Source: Pempheris klunzingeri
Taxonomy: Eukaryota; Chordata; Actinopteri; Acropomatiformes; Pempheridae
Assembly: GCF_042242105.1 (NCBI RefSeq)
Contig: NC_092019.1
Span: 17,591,328-17,655,327, forward strand
DNA length: 64,000 bases
Direction: 5' to 3'
Shown: one piece after another, positions 31,637 to 43,726 of the stretch
Layout: each line of letters opens with the position of its first letter
Position numbering within the stretch: position 1 is the stretch's first letter
Translations under genes and position numbers: made by a program
Notes under the pieces: generated by a model
Databases searched by the model: none
What the model saw: only the letters and a program-made list of their open reading frames with translations
Told to the model about the DNA's origin: nothing

Positions 31637-34600
31637 TCAAAGCCGAGTCCTCTGATTGGCAGGGAGCTCATCCTGATCGAGGCCCCACAAGAAGGTGCGG
31701 AGACGTGTGACTTCCTTTTGGAGCTCAGGGCTTGGGATTGGCTGGGAGAGGTCAAGGCGTGGTGTCTCATTTGGCAGGATTAGAGGAGGATGGTCCAGGA
31801 AGCTCTCAAAGATGTCTAAAAGATCAGAAAATGATAATCAAGAGACAATTGACTTTGCAGATAAATTCATGGTTTCATGTGGTTGCATTGTTATTAGTTT
31901 ATATTATAATAATATTAGTTTGTGTATGTATTACCGCCACACAGGTCCATGCCTGGCGGAGGGGCCCAGCATGCTGGTGGGGCTCTGGTTGGACCCAGCT
32001 TGTAATGGGTGAGCAGGTGGTGCAACTGGGCAGGGCTTAACAAGGCGTGGTCCTCTTGTAGACTGGGCCAGGATGACTGAATGACGAGTGATGAAACACA
32101 GAGAAAAAAATATTGAATATTCTTGGGCTAGGGCTGAGAAGGAACACTGTACATGTAGCTGTATTACCTGAATAAGTCGAGTCTTGGGAATACACAGGAA
32201 GTTGACTGTGACTGACAGTTTCTTCAGAAACTCAGAGGCTATGTCCCCTAATCCTGCCCCCTGGAGCCAATCCAGAACCAGGTCCAAGTTTGCACGGATC
32301 TGGACTGCTCTGGACCACGAAAACAGCCCATCTAAGAAAATGGAAGTGGACACGGTAGAGAACAGAGAGAAAAAATGTGTACATTTCCATAAAACACATG
32401 AATAGAATATTGGTGTGTATTTAAATAGAATAAGACTGGAGATGTAGATCAAACATAATTTTTCTTTTACAAATGAAAGATTTTGATTTTGACTTATTGT
32501 TTGCTCATGTTAGAAAGTAGACATTGCTGTATAACTGGCATTACTAATGGCCACTTAACTCTCTCACTTCTTCTCTCTTTGTGCTACTGTTACATTACAC
32601 AGGGCTACTACTACTATTACTTCATTCAACATTATGTCCTCATTGTCACTTGTGGTCACAGTGGCACTGATGAGCAAAAGTTACAGAGCTACATCTCACC
32701 CCTCTCCAGCAGCGTGTTGAGCAAGGAGGTGTTGGTGAAGAAAAAGAGGTAGCCAAAGGTTTGGGAGGTGAGCGGTGGGGACAGACATGCCTCCCGTGAC
32801 AGCATCAGGGAACAGCGATAGACTTCAACAAGCCCGCCAACTTTGGGCGGTAAGGCAGACACATCATCCACCTCTCCTTCCCCCGCTCTTTTCTCTTCTC
32901 CCTCTACACCCTGAGCTCCTTCCTTCTCCTTCTCCTTCTCCTCTCTGGAGAATGGGTTGCTGTCCAGGAGAGATGGAAGGAGCGAGTAAAGGGTCTTTGT
33001 GGACAGAAATGGAAGAAGGTTAATTTAAGTTAATTTGCGTAAAAAATAAGATATATATTTTGCTGGAGAATGAATGGGGAGGGAACAGATTCAGTTGGGA
33101 TGGATTAAGATGAAGAGGATAGAGAGGAAGGTGGAGAGTTGTTTTGTCATTTTTAATCACGCTATTCACATGGCTTTAGAAATGGCAATGTCAGTCAATC
33201 TGCCAGTCCACCATTTTGGTAGACTGAAATACTGGAAGGATTGCCATGACAATTTGACAGATATTCATGGTCTCTAGAGGATGCACCCTAATTACTTTTT
33301 CTCTAGCACCACCAGCAAGGTGAAATGTCTTGACCTCTACAGGATGGATTGGCGCAAAATTTTGTTCCCCAAGGTTAGATCCTACTGACTTTGTGGATCC
33401 CCTTGACTTCAACTCCGCCATGAGTTTGACATTTGTGGTTGAGGCTGGCTTGTTTAATTGCTATTGAATAAATTGCAATGACATTTGGTACACATGTCCA
33501 TGTCTACCTTGGGTTGAATTCTAATAACTTTGGTGGACTTTTTGTCCAGCACTATCATCAGGTAAAACTTTTTCCAACAAATATCTGCATAACTGATACA
33601 TGTACACAAGCTTGTACTGTACTTTGTGTTTATTGCTAATTAGCTAATTTATTGCTGATTAGTAAGCTAACGTACTAAACTCAGGTCGTGAACATGCTCA
33701 ACATTACACCTGCTGAACATCAGGATGTTAGCACTGTCACTGTGAACATGTTAGCCTCTAGTGGGGCCTCTAGTGGGGCAAGTCCCAAATCCAAGCAGGA
33801 TTAAGTCATTAATTCTAAGCAGAGTTTTAGTATGTAGTGTGTTCATACTGGAAAAGAGGCAAAAGAAAGTATATTAAAATTACATGGTATGAATACTAAA
33901 TACTGACTGTATTTAGTATATGTTTTCAATCGTACTGTTGATGCACACTCTTTTACCAAGATACAAAACACAGAGAAAATGTAGGAGCTGCTCACAGCTG
34001 GAAAACATTAAAATAAATTGTGGGTGGTGGTTCACAAACATCGTGCAAAACAAAAAAATGCATTAAGTCTTAAGAAAGACAATTTGCTGTCTCTTTGTGA
34101 GGTTTAATTGGTAGTGGCTTTCCACAATTGCAGTTTGATTGACATCTGGCGCCACACATATAAAATGGTAAAGTATGTTGATTTTTTTGTTTACTGTACC
34201 TTGGTGAGGTGATACACACACTGTTGGAAGGTGTGCATAATAACGTCATCCAGCTGTGCCAGAGCTTCTGAGCAGGTGTCCATGTCGGCCGTCAAAAGTG
34301 GGTCCCCCAGGGCTTTAAGATGAATTAAACATTTTGTGTCTGCTTTCATTTCTACACTCAATATTGGAAGTTCTGCGATATTTCACTTAAAGGATCACAG
34401 CTTCCAAAAGTTATTTTTGACTTGAAACAGTCATTACCGTCATTTTTAAATCACTCACCTTCAAACTCCCACTCTTTCTCCATGGCTTCAACCTTGACCT
34501 GGAAGAAGTTAAGGAGCTCTGTGGCATTTGACATCCAGAACATCAGGGGCCGAAGGTCAGATGACAGTTTCTGGACATTCGGCGTGGTTATCTCACCTTC

Positions 34601-37600
34601 TTGTTCTGTGGAGCTGGAAACATTTATGTAATGGCAAAGTTATGTTAGCTGTAAAATCCTTCTGAACATTCTCCTGTCAGTGTTTTGTTTGTGCTATAAA
34701 AGAGAATCAAACCATACTGCGAGTAAAAATAGACAGAGTTATTATTACTCAACTATATTCCAGCCATTTTTCAACATCATGGTGTTACAATGCTTTCATC
34801 ATACTACAAAAATTTACCAGAGACATAACAGCACAAGCACAAATGTATCATAAATCACTCAGCTGGAGATCTCTAAACAGAGGAAACATGACGTAGAACA
34901 AAAATGTTCTTACTTTTGCGTGGGATGCTTATCCCCAAATTCCTTAATGTTATCCTGTAAAGAGAGTTGGAGTCGGAAGAGAGGGAGAGACATCTCGGCT
35001 TAGTGTGGGGGTGGAGGAGGGGGAGCAGAGCCTAGCCCTGCAGCCAGGACAATTACAGCACATTTTCCAGCAGGAGGGCAGTGACATCAGCTCATCCTCG
35101 CTCCTGTCCACAACGTAGCAGGCCACAATGAAGGGCATATGTCTGTCTGCCGCTTTTTCTGTCTGACTGAATGTGGCAACCTCCATCTGTTTTTAGTGTG
35201 GCATTTTGTTATACTTGTCATTACTATCTCAAAAAGGTTCATAGTTCCGTTGTTACATGCTCCACAGATGAACCATTGTTAGACTTCTGAGAAATTGAAT
35301 TATTTTACTTAACATACCATAACATGCATTGAGCTGTTGCTTTTATCCAGGCTGTCTCTGTGGATGGCAGTGTCACTCAGTCTACGTTGGTCCAGACTGA
35401 AGTAGATTGACATTCATGTTTCCCAGAGGTTGACTTTTAGTGAAATGTCTCCTCAACTATTGGATGGATTGCCATGAAATTTGGTTCAGACATTCATTAT
35501 TTGGTGAACCTCTAACCTTTAAACTAGCACCATCATCAGGTCAAAATATCAGTTTGTCCAATACTTTGGTTTATGACCAAATACTTGCAAAACTAGTGAC
35601 ATTTTCATCAACCTCAGCCTGGACACATTAAACTAAGATGGTGAACATGGAAAACATTATATCTGCTGAAAATCAGCATGTTAGCAATGTTATTTTGAGC
35701 CTGTTAGCATGCTGGTGATAGCAACTCAAAAGCTGTGCTTAAGTAGGGTTTTTCTTTGTATTAAATGTTTTTTTTTATGCCTTTAATATAAAGGTAGCAG
35801 TAAGAAGACATGAGGAAATGAAAGAGAGAAACAGATCCTCGGTTGTCGTGTTCATTGTGGTTCATGGTTGGCCCCAGAGCTCCTAGACTATCAGGGCAAC
35901 CCACATATCATTTTTTAAAACTTTATAGATCTGTCATATATAATTTTTTTCCTACTTACCCAGACAATTTCTTTAATTAGATTGGCTGATCTGAGTAATA
36001 TCTGTGGTGTGAGAACAGGGTCCAGGTGTTTGGAGGCATGATCTATCATGATTGACAGGAGATACGCAGGAGCTAAAGGCCCACCCCCAGAGTCTGGAGA
36101 GGAATTTTTGGAGATTATCTCCTACAAGAAAAGCGAGAGATAAACATGACACATGTCATCAAGGCCATTTTTCTATGATGGATAGTTAGTAAGAGCTTAT
36201 AGCTTCTACCCGTCTCACCTGTAACAGGGAATCTGCGTGACGGGGATGGAACTTCAGGACTGCCTCCGTAGATCCCAGGTACTGCCTCAGTGCTTCCTGT
36301 CTGTCCACCAACCCTGAGGGGCAGCAGGTGTTGGAGGCATCAGCCTGCCATGGCAGGGTCAATGCCAGCGGTGGAGCTGGAGTCACACGGGGGTCTCGGT
36401 ACAGGAAAAGGAAGTGGTTCCCCAGACCAATCAAATCCCCAGGCCTTAGGACTGTCTCCCTGTAAAGTGCCACTCCGTTGTGTGTGACTGCACCTCTTCT
36501 GAAGGGCCGCATCAGAGCTACGATAAAATGAAATTAGGTTATGGAAGACTTTAACACATCAAGTGCACCGTGGATCCATATGAGTTAGTAACTGTTTTAG
36601 TACCTTGTCCTGTGGGCGTTTCGGGAACAGCCGAGTCTCTCCTGACCAATAAGTGTCTGGCCAAGAGGTCAGGGGCAGAGAGGAACGTGTCCACCTTCAG
36701 GGGCCTTTTCCCTTTCCTCTCCCTCTCTCTATCCTTCTCTCTCTCCCTCACTGTGGGCTTTCTTCCAAACACATGCGTATGTCCCACCATGATGTACAAA
36801 ACAAAATCCTAAACAAAACACACACAGCGGAGAGCAGAAGAAAGTCAGGGAGGTCTGTTATCTTTGAAGTGCTATGCTTTATGTCGATCTTCCATCTTAG
36901 AGATGTTAAGTTGAACAGAAGGCGTTTGATAAGGTATGAAGTGTGTCACAGGTTGCTACAATGGAGACCTGTGTGAGGTCATTGTGTGTGATGAAGTGAT
37001 GTACACAGAGGGGTTTTGTGCTTTGGTTGGATAAATTGTTGAGGCATTGTGCTGCTCTGGGGCTGTTTTGAGCGGGATGCTGAATGGGAGAGGCTTGTAG
37101 AGCGATGGAAACCCTGATGGTATGTGGCGATTACAGACATGCAGGTATGATGTCATGCACAGGGTGTGTGCACATGTTGACATCTGCACAAATCCTTCAC
37201 AACATGCCTGTTAGTTTGCAAACATGCACATCAGTGTGTATGCACCTTGTACACCATGTAAACGTCCGTGCGTGTGGCTCTGTGTGTCTGTGTGTGTGTG
37301 TGTTGTTTGTGAGTAATTGTGTGTGCGATATCATCTGTCAGCATGTCTTGCCTTGCTCTGATCGTAACCCTGCAGCAACAGGAAGTAGGGCCGGTCTGTG
37401 GGTGGAAGGATCAAACTTTGTGACATCACTTCCAGGTCACAGCTGGAGTAATCCTTCTCGTCCTCGGCTGGCTGGTTCGTCCATCCAACCTTTGCTTCAG
37501 CTTTTGAAGCTCTAATCTGAAAAAGAGGGTTAAGAAAAGATGGTAAACCAACCAAATGCATGATTAATCCAGTTTTTCCTTATCACGTCATCCTCTTTAC

Positions 37601-39123
37601 CTCTCCAGGCTGTGGGTTGATCATGCTCACAATGTTCTTCCTATCCTGCATCCCTCCATTGTTGTTAGGCAGGTTGCCAGAGCTACGTGGGTCTTTGCTG
37701 ACGTGGTTGCCTTGGCGACGGCGCAGACTCAGGTTCATGTCGCTGATGCTCCTCCTGAGCTCTGTGTTCCTTCCACGGTGGCCGCGCTCGCTGTCCTCCT
37801 GTCCGCCCCCTGATGACATCCTGCTCCGCCGCCAGCGCACACCTGTTGTCCAGCAGAATATCGGTCAGATTTTCCTTTGAATGCCAACATGCCTACCTGT
37901 TGAGTCTCACACATACCTTGATAATTCTCTCCCTCCCTCTCCCGCTCCTTCTCTCTCTCCCTCTCTTCTCTCTCATAGTCTTCCTTTCTTTGGATTTCAA
38001 AGCGCCGCTCAAATCCGTCCTTAGGCCGCCACATGTCCACTAATAACAAGGGACATTCCCATGGGGCAACGCTTCTCCGGCACTCTGTCTCCCATTTGAT
38101 AGCTCCATCTGGCTGCTGGATGGGCTTTCCAATGACATCACACAACAGGAAGTCCTCTGGGCTGTGTTTCTGGAGAACTAGAAGGTAATGGAGGAAAGGG
38201 GGAAGAGGGGGGGTGGGGTAATTATTTTTCCATAACACTGTGGTTTATGTTTATATTAAGTCATTCCCAATTGGTTAAAAAATTGTGAACAAACAATTCC
38301 CAGTAATGGCTCACAGCAGAGGTCCAAATGAGAGAAAATTTCCCTCTCTTATACCTGCGTCATCTGTCTCCTCCCTCTCTCTCTCAGTGTACCGAGTGAT
38401 GACCTGGGCGATGAGCTGCCTGGCTGTGGAGTGAATGTTGGCCAGCAGGGAGCGATAGTTGGCTCCACTGGAGAGGGCATCTCCATAGATCTTGATCAGG
38501 CCCGGGGCAGTGGAAGAAGCAGGGGGCAAGTAGTGGTGGGAGGATGGGGCAGCTGAGTGAGCCCATACCTCCCTCTCCCTCTCCCCCACTGCCCGGTCCC
38601 GGTCACTGTTGGAGCGCCCTCGCAGGAAGATATTGGAAAGGCGCTTTGTGCGGGACTGGGGCCCAGCAGGCCGGGGCCTGAGGAAGGCCGGGGAAGGAGA
38701 TGGGGATGGGGTAGGGGAAGCCAGCGAGGGGGTGGAGTTAGAAAGGGAAGAGGAAGGAGCAGATGGGGCCTCGTGGAGGGAGGCTGCGTCAGAGCTGGTG
38801 GTCGACCTGGGAACAACAGAGGAGGGGAAGACAGATGGAAGAGAGAGGAAGGAGAAAGGAAGAGACCAGTCAGCTGTGAATTATGATTGACTAAACACGG
38901 AAAAACAACAAGGACTAAAATAAAACAGGGAAAGGTTACAGGGTTGAAAGGATGCTAATTGCAGTGGAAGCAGTGTGAATATAAGAGAAATTCAGACTGA
39001 CTTTACAGAGATAGCGCTGGGCCAGCGACCCCCTAGCTTGGCAAAGTGTTTCCTTGGTGAGTTGATCCACAGACCCACTGGGAAATGGAGCTTTCTGAAG
39101 CGAGGACTGCCAGACCCCTCCAT
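31637..39123 (-). CDS. rasip1: Ras-interacting protein 1 (Rain)
   Basis: Fifteen coding exons: 39002-39123, 38355-38806, 37917-38177, 37601-37842, 37352-37516, 36604-36808, 36219-36517, 35960-36121, 34914-34954, 34459-34613, 34200-34312, 32700-32994, 32168-32331, 31935-32076 and 31637-31815. Together they give 998 aa (human 963). The start MEGSGSPRFRKLHFPVGLWI mirrors the human N-terminus. A Ras-association domain lies at about residues 144-275 (LIKIYGDALSSGANYRSLL), an FHA-like region at about 395-520 (PYFLLLQGYDQSK, THVFGRKP, VTHNGVALYRE), and a DIL domain at about 590-900 (QTFGYLFFFTNTSLLNTLL, VQIRANLDLVLDWLQGAG). The end ELPANQRTRL matches human ELPANYRHG. Rasip1 is an endothelial effector of Rap1/Ras that restrains RhoA and is needed for vessel lumens and junctions. 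The intron after exon 5 has a GC donor. Exon 9 is only 41 bases. Two copies of an interspersed repeat lie in introns. Confidence 0.95.
33190..33775. repeat. Interspersed fish repeat, copy A, in rasip1 intron 11
   Basis: It contains segments of the type GGATTGCCATGACA, GAGTTTGACATTTGTGG, TGACATTTGGTACACATG, TCATCAGG and GTGAACATGTTAGC, in the same order as copy B at 35360-35745. Such sequence is abundant in percomorph genomes. No coding part or clear terminal repeat was seen, and the family is not named here. Confidence 0.6.
35360..35745. repeat. Interspersed fish repeat, copy B, in rasip1 intron 8
   Basis: It shares with copy A the ordered blocks GGATGGATTGCCATGA, ATTTGGT, CATCATCAGGT, TGAACATG and TGTTAGCA. 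It is nearer the usual family sequence than copy A (for example TTGTCCAATACTTTGG). Both copies read in the same direction on the plus strand, antisense to rasip1. Confidence 0.6.
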
Positions 39124-41814
39124 CTGACACAGGGAGGGAGAAAGACGTGCAAATATTAAGAGCAAATGTGGCTTTTCAATTCAACAATTGAGCAGTATGT
39201 CACGATACTGTAAATGTCATGTTTCCCCTGATCTGCTTAATCTACCTCCACACTGCAGTGAGGAATGTGTGTCAGGAATGCCAGGACTGAAACAATATAA
39301 CAATGGCATGATGTCAGCATCAAAAAATATCAACAGGATACCTGCAGCAGGTTGTCAACATGGTGAAAACAAATAGAAAGACCGAAACACCCCAATCAGC
39401 CCCTGAAAATCATAGCATGAATTTCCCATCCTCAAACAGGAAGCCCGTTTTGATAGGATGCAAGTCCAGCTGTCGCACTTACAGGGAAAAACCCACTGCA
39501 AACATCACTGCCTGTCCAGTCCTCAGTGTCAGTTTCATCAAAATGGAGGATCACACTTATCACACTTGCTTTTTTTTTTTTATCCTTACATGTGGAATTT
39601 GGAGGCCTGAACAAAATCATTGCATTCCTCTGGAAAACTACCACCGTTTGAAGGATGATTTCTGACAAGACTACAAATCTTGACGTGTGTCCACACCTAA
39701 AATCTGCTGTTGTCTTTCCAGACAGAAAAAATGGCAGTTTTCAATGAGCGTCCAGTGCTTCATGTTGTGGTGAAATATTTTGAAGACCATTCAATCAAAC
39801 AGGTATAAGAAAGAAAATCAAACGCTTTTAGCTGTTAGATTTTTAAAAACACTTACCCAAAGTTAGTTCTGATCCTTCTTTAGTGCGTTATGATGATTCT
39901 TTGCCACCGAAATGCAAATACGCAACTCAAAGTGATCCAATAACCTTGTACGCTTCTTTTTGCCCACGACGAAATTCCATTTTCAAAAGCTTGTCACCCA
40001 TGTACATGCACATACCTAATACTTGTCATCCATTAGTTCAATCTTCTGTTAACTAAAATATCTTTTCCTTCTAAGTGGATAAGATCTGCTCCCTCTCTCC
40101 CTCTGGCTCCCAGCCTCTCTGCGTCTATAGATAGAGAAACAGGCCCATTGTTCTAAGTGACAGAATTTCCTTCCTTTGCAGTGGACAACACCTATATCCT
40201 GACTGGGTGAGAGAGAGAGAGAGGGAGAGATTGGTAGAAAGCAAGAGAAGGGTGAGTTTAAACACACATATGAGTCTTTGAGACCTTGTTGGGAATATTA
40301 CTGTATATTCACTATGCAATCAGTCAATCTTTTTGTCTGTGTGGATTAGATACAAATGTCACTGTTTCATCCTAATAAAGTTTAATGACATCAAACAGGG
40401 TCTCAAAGCCACAACAAGTTTTTAAGAATGTGGCAAGTTAAAATTAAAAGGTGCTGGGTTGTCATTTTATGATTACAAAAGATTTCGAAATGCATCACAA
40501 AACAAACAGAGGACGCAGTTTGAGGATTTGCTAAAAAGAGGATGAAGGAAACACACACAGTGAGACAGGAAGCTGGAGGGAGCGACAGAGACACCTGTGA
40601 TCTTTGACCTCGTCTTTGACAGGAAGATGGTGATGGAAAGAGAAAGGGGACTGTCACTTTGTCCCAGTTCAGGGACAAAATCTGCATTTCTAGACCAAAT
40701 AGGTCATAACGAATAGGTCGTAACGTGTCGATAACCCTTGTCCCATTTCAAAGGTTCCTCCAGTGTTTCAAAGTATCTGTACACATTTTAAAAGTGGACA
40801 ACATGAACAGTAACTGTAACATTGCTGTCACTGTTGGCACCATATTGATACAACAGATCAGGTCTCACCGTAATTGGTCTTATTTTTGTGTGAATAACCA
40901 CCCAGGAGCAATAAACTGATGTGTGATAGATTTACTTACACATGATGTTGTGAAACAATGTTTGATCAAAGGAATTAATAAGTAATACTGGAAACATTGG
41001 AGTTTATCTGGTGACATTACGTAAGTTGTATTTTCCTGTGGCCTGAGGTGACTTCCATCAGTGACTTTGATTTGAGACAGATTTGAGTCAACAATCTGAT
41101 TACTTTAGATGCCGCCTGATAAAATCAAACAAGACTTTATGCCACTCCAACACTGATTTATGACTTCCCTAAGATGCCAACCCCGAAGTTTCTCTTCGTT
41201 ATGGAAAACAGAAGCAAGAGTGCTTTAGCTCAACTTAACTTTAAAATATATCAGTCCTGCAGTCCAGACTCATTAATCTAATGTTATGCTTCAAAATCAT
41301 GAATCTTTAACAGTGACTAAAATTAGCCTGTCAATGCTGCCTCTCACGAACACACTGTAGTTTCAAGTAGTATAATATATTCCACTGCAACTGGTCTGAA
41401 TGCCATTCAGTCAATAAATGTTCACAGCAGCATAATCTAGTGTGCAGATTCCATTTTTCTACCTTTCACTTGTAATTCTGTCCAGCACCAAGAATTCATA
41501 CACACTTTTTTATACCTTTCAGTGACCACCCACCTGATGCTCAGTGGCAATCTGATGAGAGATGTAAATGTGTGTCCTCTGAGTCGTTTGTTTGCACTTC
41601 CTTCAATACTTTTACTACTAATACTACTCTTATTGTTTCATCATAAACAAAACACAAAAACACCAAATATCATGTTTTACACAAATGCATAATTAAAAGA
41701 AAAGACAGGCAAAAAAAGACATAATTATTACAGTCGTTGTAGCTCAACAAAAATGTAAAAAAAAGATTTTTAGAAACCTGAAAACTTTAGAGGCAGGACT
41801 CCATATGCAGGCTC
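39124..41814. other. Divergent intergenic space, rasip1 to cox6b
   Basis: This contains the rasip1 5' UTR and promoter on the left, whose start site I cannot fix, and AT-rich unique sequence to the right. A purine-rich GA tract is at about 40208-40231. No further exons were recognised; the open frames of 60-100 codons lack family resemblance and splice context. Confidence 0.5.
39432..39443 (+). promoter_or_regulatory. rasip1: FOX:ETS-like composite motif upstream of rasip1
   Basis: TCAAACAGGAAG matches 11 of 12 positions of the endothelial FOX:ETS composite RYMAACAGGAAR. It lies about 310 bases upstream of the rasip1 start codon. Rasip1 is endothelial, so the motif is in a fitting place. Two similar AACAGGAAG strings fall inside rasip1 coding exons and may be chance. 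Confidence 0.35.
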
Positions 41815-41903
41815 ACTACCAGATATCCCATCATCCTTTGCGCATCAACGAGGAAGGACATTTTTCTGAAGAGGACCGAGGACACACTGAGAAACGTCCC
41901 AAG
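41815..41903 (+). promoter_or_regulatory. cox6b promoter with ZNF143-like site, 5' non-coding exon
   Basis: ACTACC followed by TATCCCATCATCCTTTGCG (41824-41842) fits the GFY/ZNF143 composite of TATA-less housekeeping promoters. TGCGCA at 41839-41844 is a half site for NRF1, a known regulator of respiratory genes. A donor at 41903/41904 (CCCAAG|GTTAGC) would end a 5' non-coding exon, joined to an acceptor at 42391 just before the start codon exon. The transcription start probably lies within or just after the motif. Confidence 0.5.
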
Positions 41904-42414
41904 GTTAGCTGTCGCTTTTTCTGAATTTTGGTGTTATTGTCACGAACTATAAGCTTTTATCTCTCTCGTTTTTTCCTGGTGATTTGGTCTACAAAACCTC
42001 TCGGAACAAGCAGGCCTTCTCAAACGTGTTTTATACCCATCCAGATAAGTTGACATGCTAGCTAACAGCTAGCATTAGCTACGTTAACTGTCCGACCACT
42101 ACACTAACTCATATTCACACTTCTGATGTTTGCTTTGTTTTAAGAGTGAGGTAGCTAGTTTGTTTATGTGTATCATTAAGCCTGATAAGAAACTAGCATT
42201 GAGTGGAGATAAACAAAGCTAACACAAGTAACACTTTGATCACGTCGCTATTTTTAGCCTAGCCAGCTAACATTGAACCTTATGCAGAGGTTATCCGGTG
42301 GCAGCTGTGCTGGCTATCCTCCATTATTTTTTACAAACTAATTGCAGCCGTCTAAATATTCCACTGTGTGTCTTTTTTCAATGTCGATTAGACGTCTGAC
42401 TGACGCTCATAAAG

Positions 42415-43526
42415 ATGTCTACTATTGAGGAGAAGATTCAGGGCTTCAAGACAGCTCCCTTTGACGCCCGGTTCCCCAACACCAACCAGACCCGCAACTG
42501 TTTCCAGAACTACCTGGGTGAGGACAAGGTCCAACAGGACGAGATCACTGGGTCATAAGACTGTCAGACTCAAGATCCAAGGACAGGCACTTAGCAAGCG
42601 ACACTGGGAGATGCCTGAATGTTTCATTATGTATATAGCTTTGAGTTTCTTTAACATATACAGTATTGGTCTCACAAACTGACACTTACAAACAGATAAA
42701 CGCAGTATTTTCCTCAGAGCTCTGTGGCTTTTTTCCCTGGTGTTTATAGTATGAACATTGTGTCGGATGACTAACCCTGAACCCTTTTGTTCATTTTTGC
42801 TCCAGACTACCACAGGTGCAACAAGGCTCTGACAGCCAAAGGTCAGGATGCGTCTCCCTGTGACTGGTACCAGAGGGTTTTCAAGAGCCTCTGTCCCATT
42901 AGCTGGGTAAGTTATACGATTACAGTTCTGATCGCTCCCTCAGTCCTTTCTGGTATTTTATTGGGAAATGGATCACTAGATTATTTTCTGATACTTCTGT
43001 TGGGATTTTTTCCTTGCAAACACTGCATATTGTGGCTTGTGTTGATGCAGACAGACTCATTGTTTGACTCATGTTACTATTTCAACATGCTGTCTGAGGT
43101 TGAGACGCATTAAGCTGCATATGATAAAGGTCTTTAACGTGAATGCAAATGTAAATTTTTATTGCTTTTTGTGTGCATGCTGCACCATATATTTCTTGCC
43201 TTGACCAAATAGTCTCACATCTGTTGCATATGTTGCTTTGAAAGTTTGGAAAACTACCAGATAACGCCAACCTTTCTTAGAGTTGAGATTTTTGAGGCTA
43301 TTAGGTGCCACAGTTGTGAGGCTGTTTTGATACGCATACGGGACAAGAATGAACTTCCATTCTCAGGAATCTGTTGGTGATCAACTTGAAACTACTGTGG
43401 ATATAAAGCAACAGACGTGCGTATTAGCGTGCTGGCAGACGGGGCTAACATTGCCTCTGATCTCTCCCACAGGTTGCCAAATGGGACGAGCAGTTAGAGA
43501 ATGGAACTTTCCCGGGAAAAATCTGA
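42415..43526 (+). CDS. cox6b1: Cytochrome c oxidase subunit 6B
   Basis: Three coding exons, 42415-42517, 42806-42906 and 43473-43526, give 85 aa, the normal family length. The first exon ends in phase 1 and D35 spans the junction. The twin motif CX9C (C29, C39) and CX10C (C53, C64) is intact; it forms two disulfides in the intermembrane space, where COX6B sits on complex IV and links the dimer. [20 protein letters not shown] and the end ENGTFPGKI are closer to COX6B1 than to testis COX6B2, but neighbours il11, znf628 and nat14 point to the COX6B2 locus of mammals. The subunit call is firm and the paralogue name is not. Some 3.3 kb separates it from divergently transcribed rasip1. Confidence 0.9.
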
Positions 43527-43720
43527 AATCGACAAACGTTAAAGACCAGGACATTTCTGTTACCTGCACCTTCGCCTCTGTAGTGTGCCTAAGGACATCT
43601 TCAAACACCTGCCACATCATTAAGTTAAACTATAAACACGCACAACTTTTTAGCCTGCGTGCTAAGGTCTGGCGTTTTTTCCCGTCTCAATTGTAAACTA
43701 CTCTTTGGCATTGTTCAATC

Positions 43721-43726
43721 AATAAA
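43721..43726 (+). terminator. Poly(A) signal AATAAA for cox6b
   Basis: AATAAA lies 195 bases after the stop codon, followed by a GT/T-rich stretch from about 43748. This gives a short 3' UTR typical of the gene. Confidence 0.65.

Noticed and set aside
37369-38155. Two further AACAGGAAG strings as endothelial enhancer motifs
   Set aside because: Both lie in rasip1 coding exons (37377 and 38146 areas) where codons explain them; match to the composite is weaker than the upstream one.
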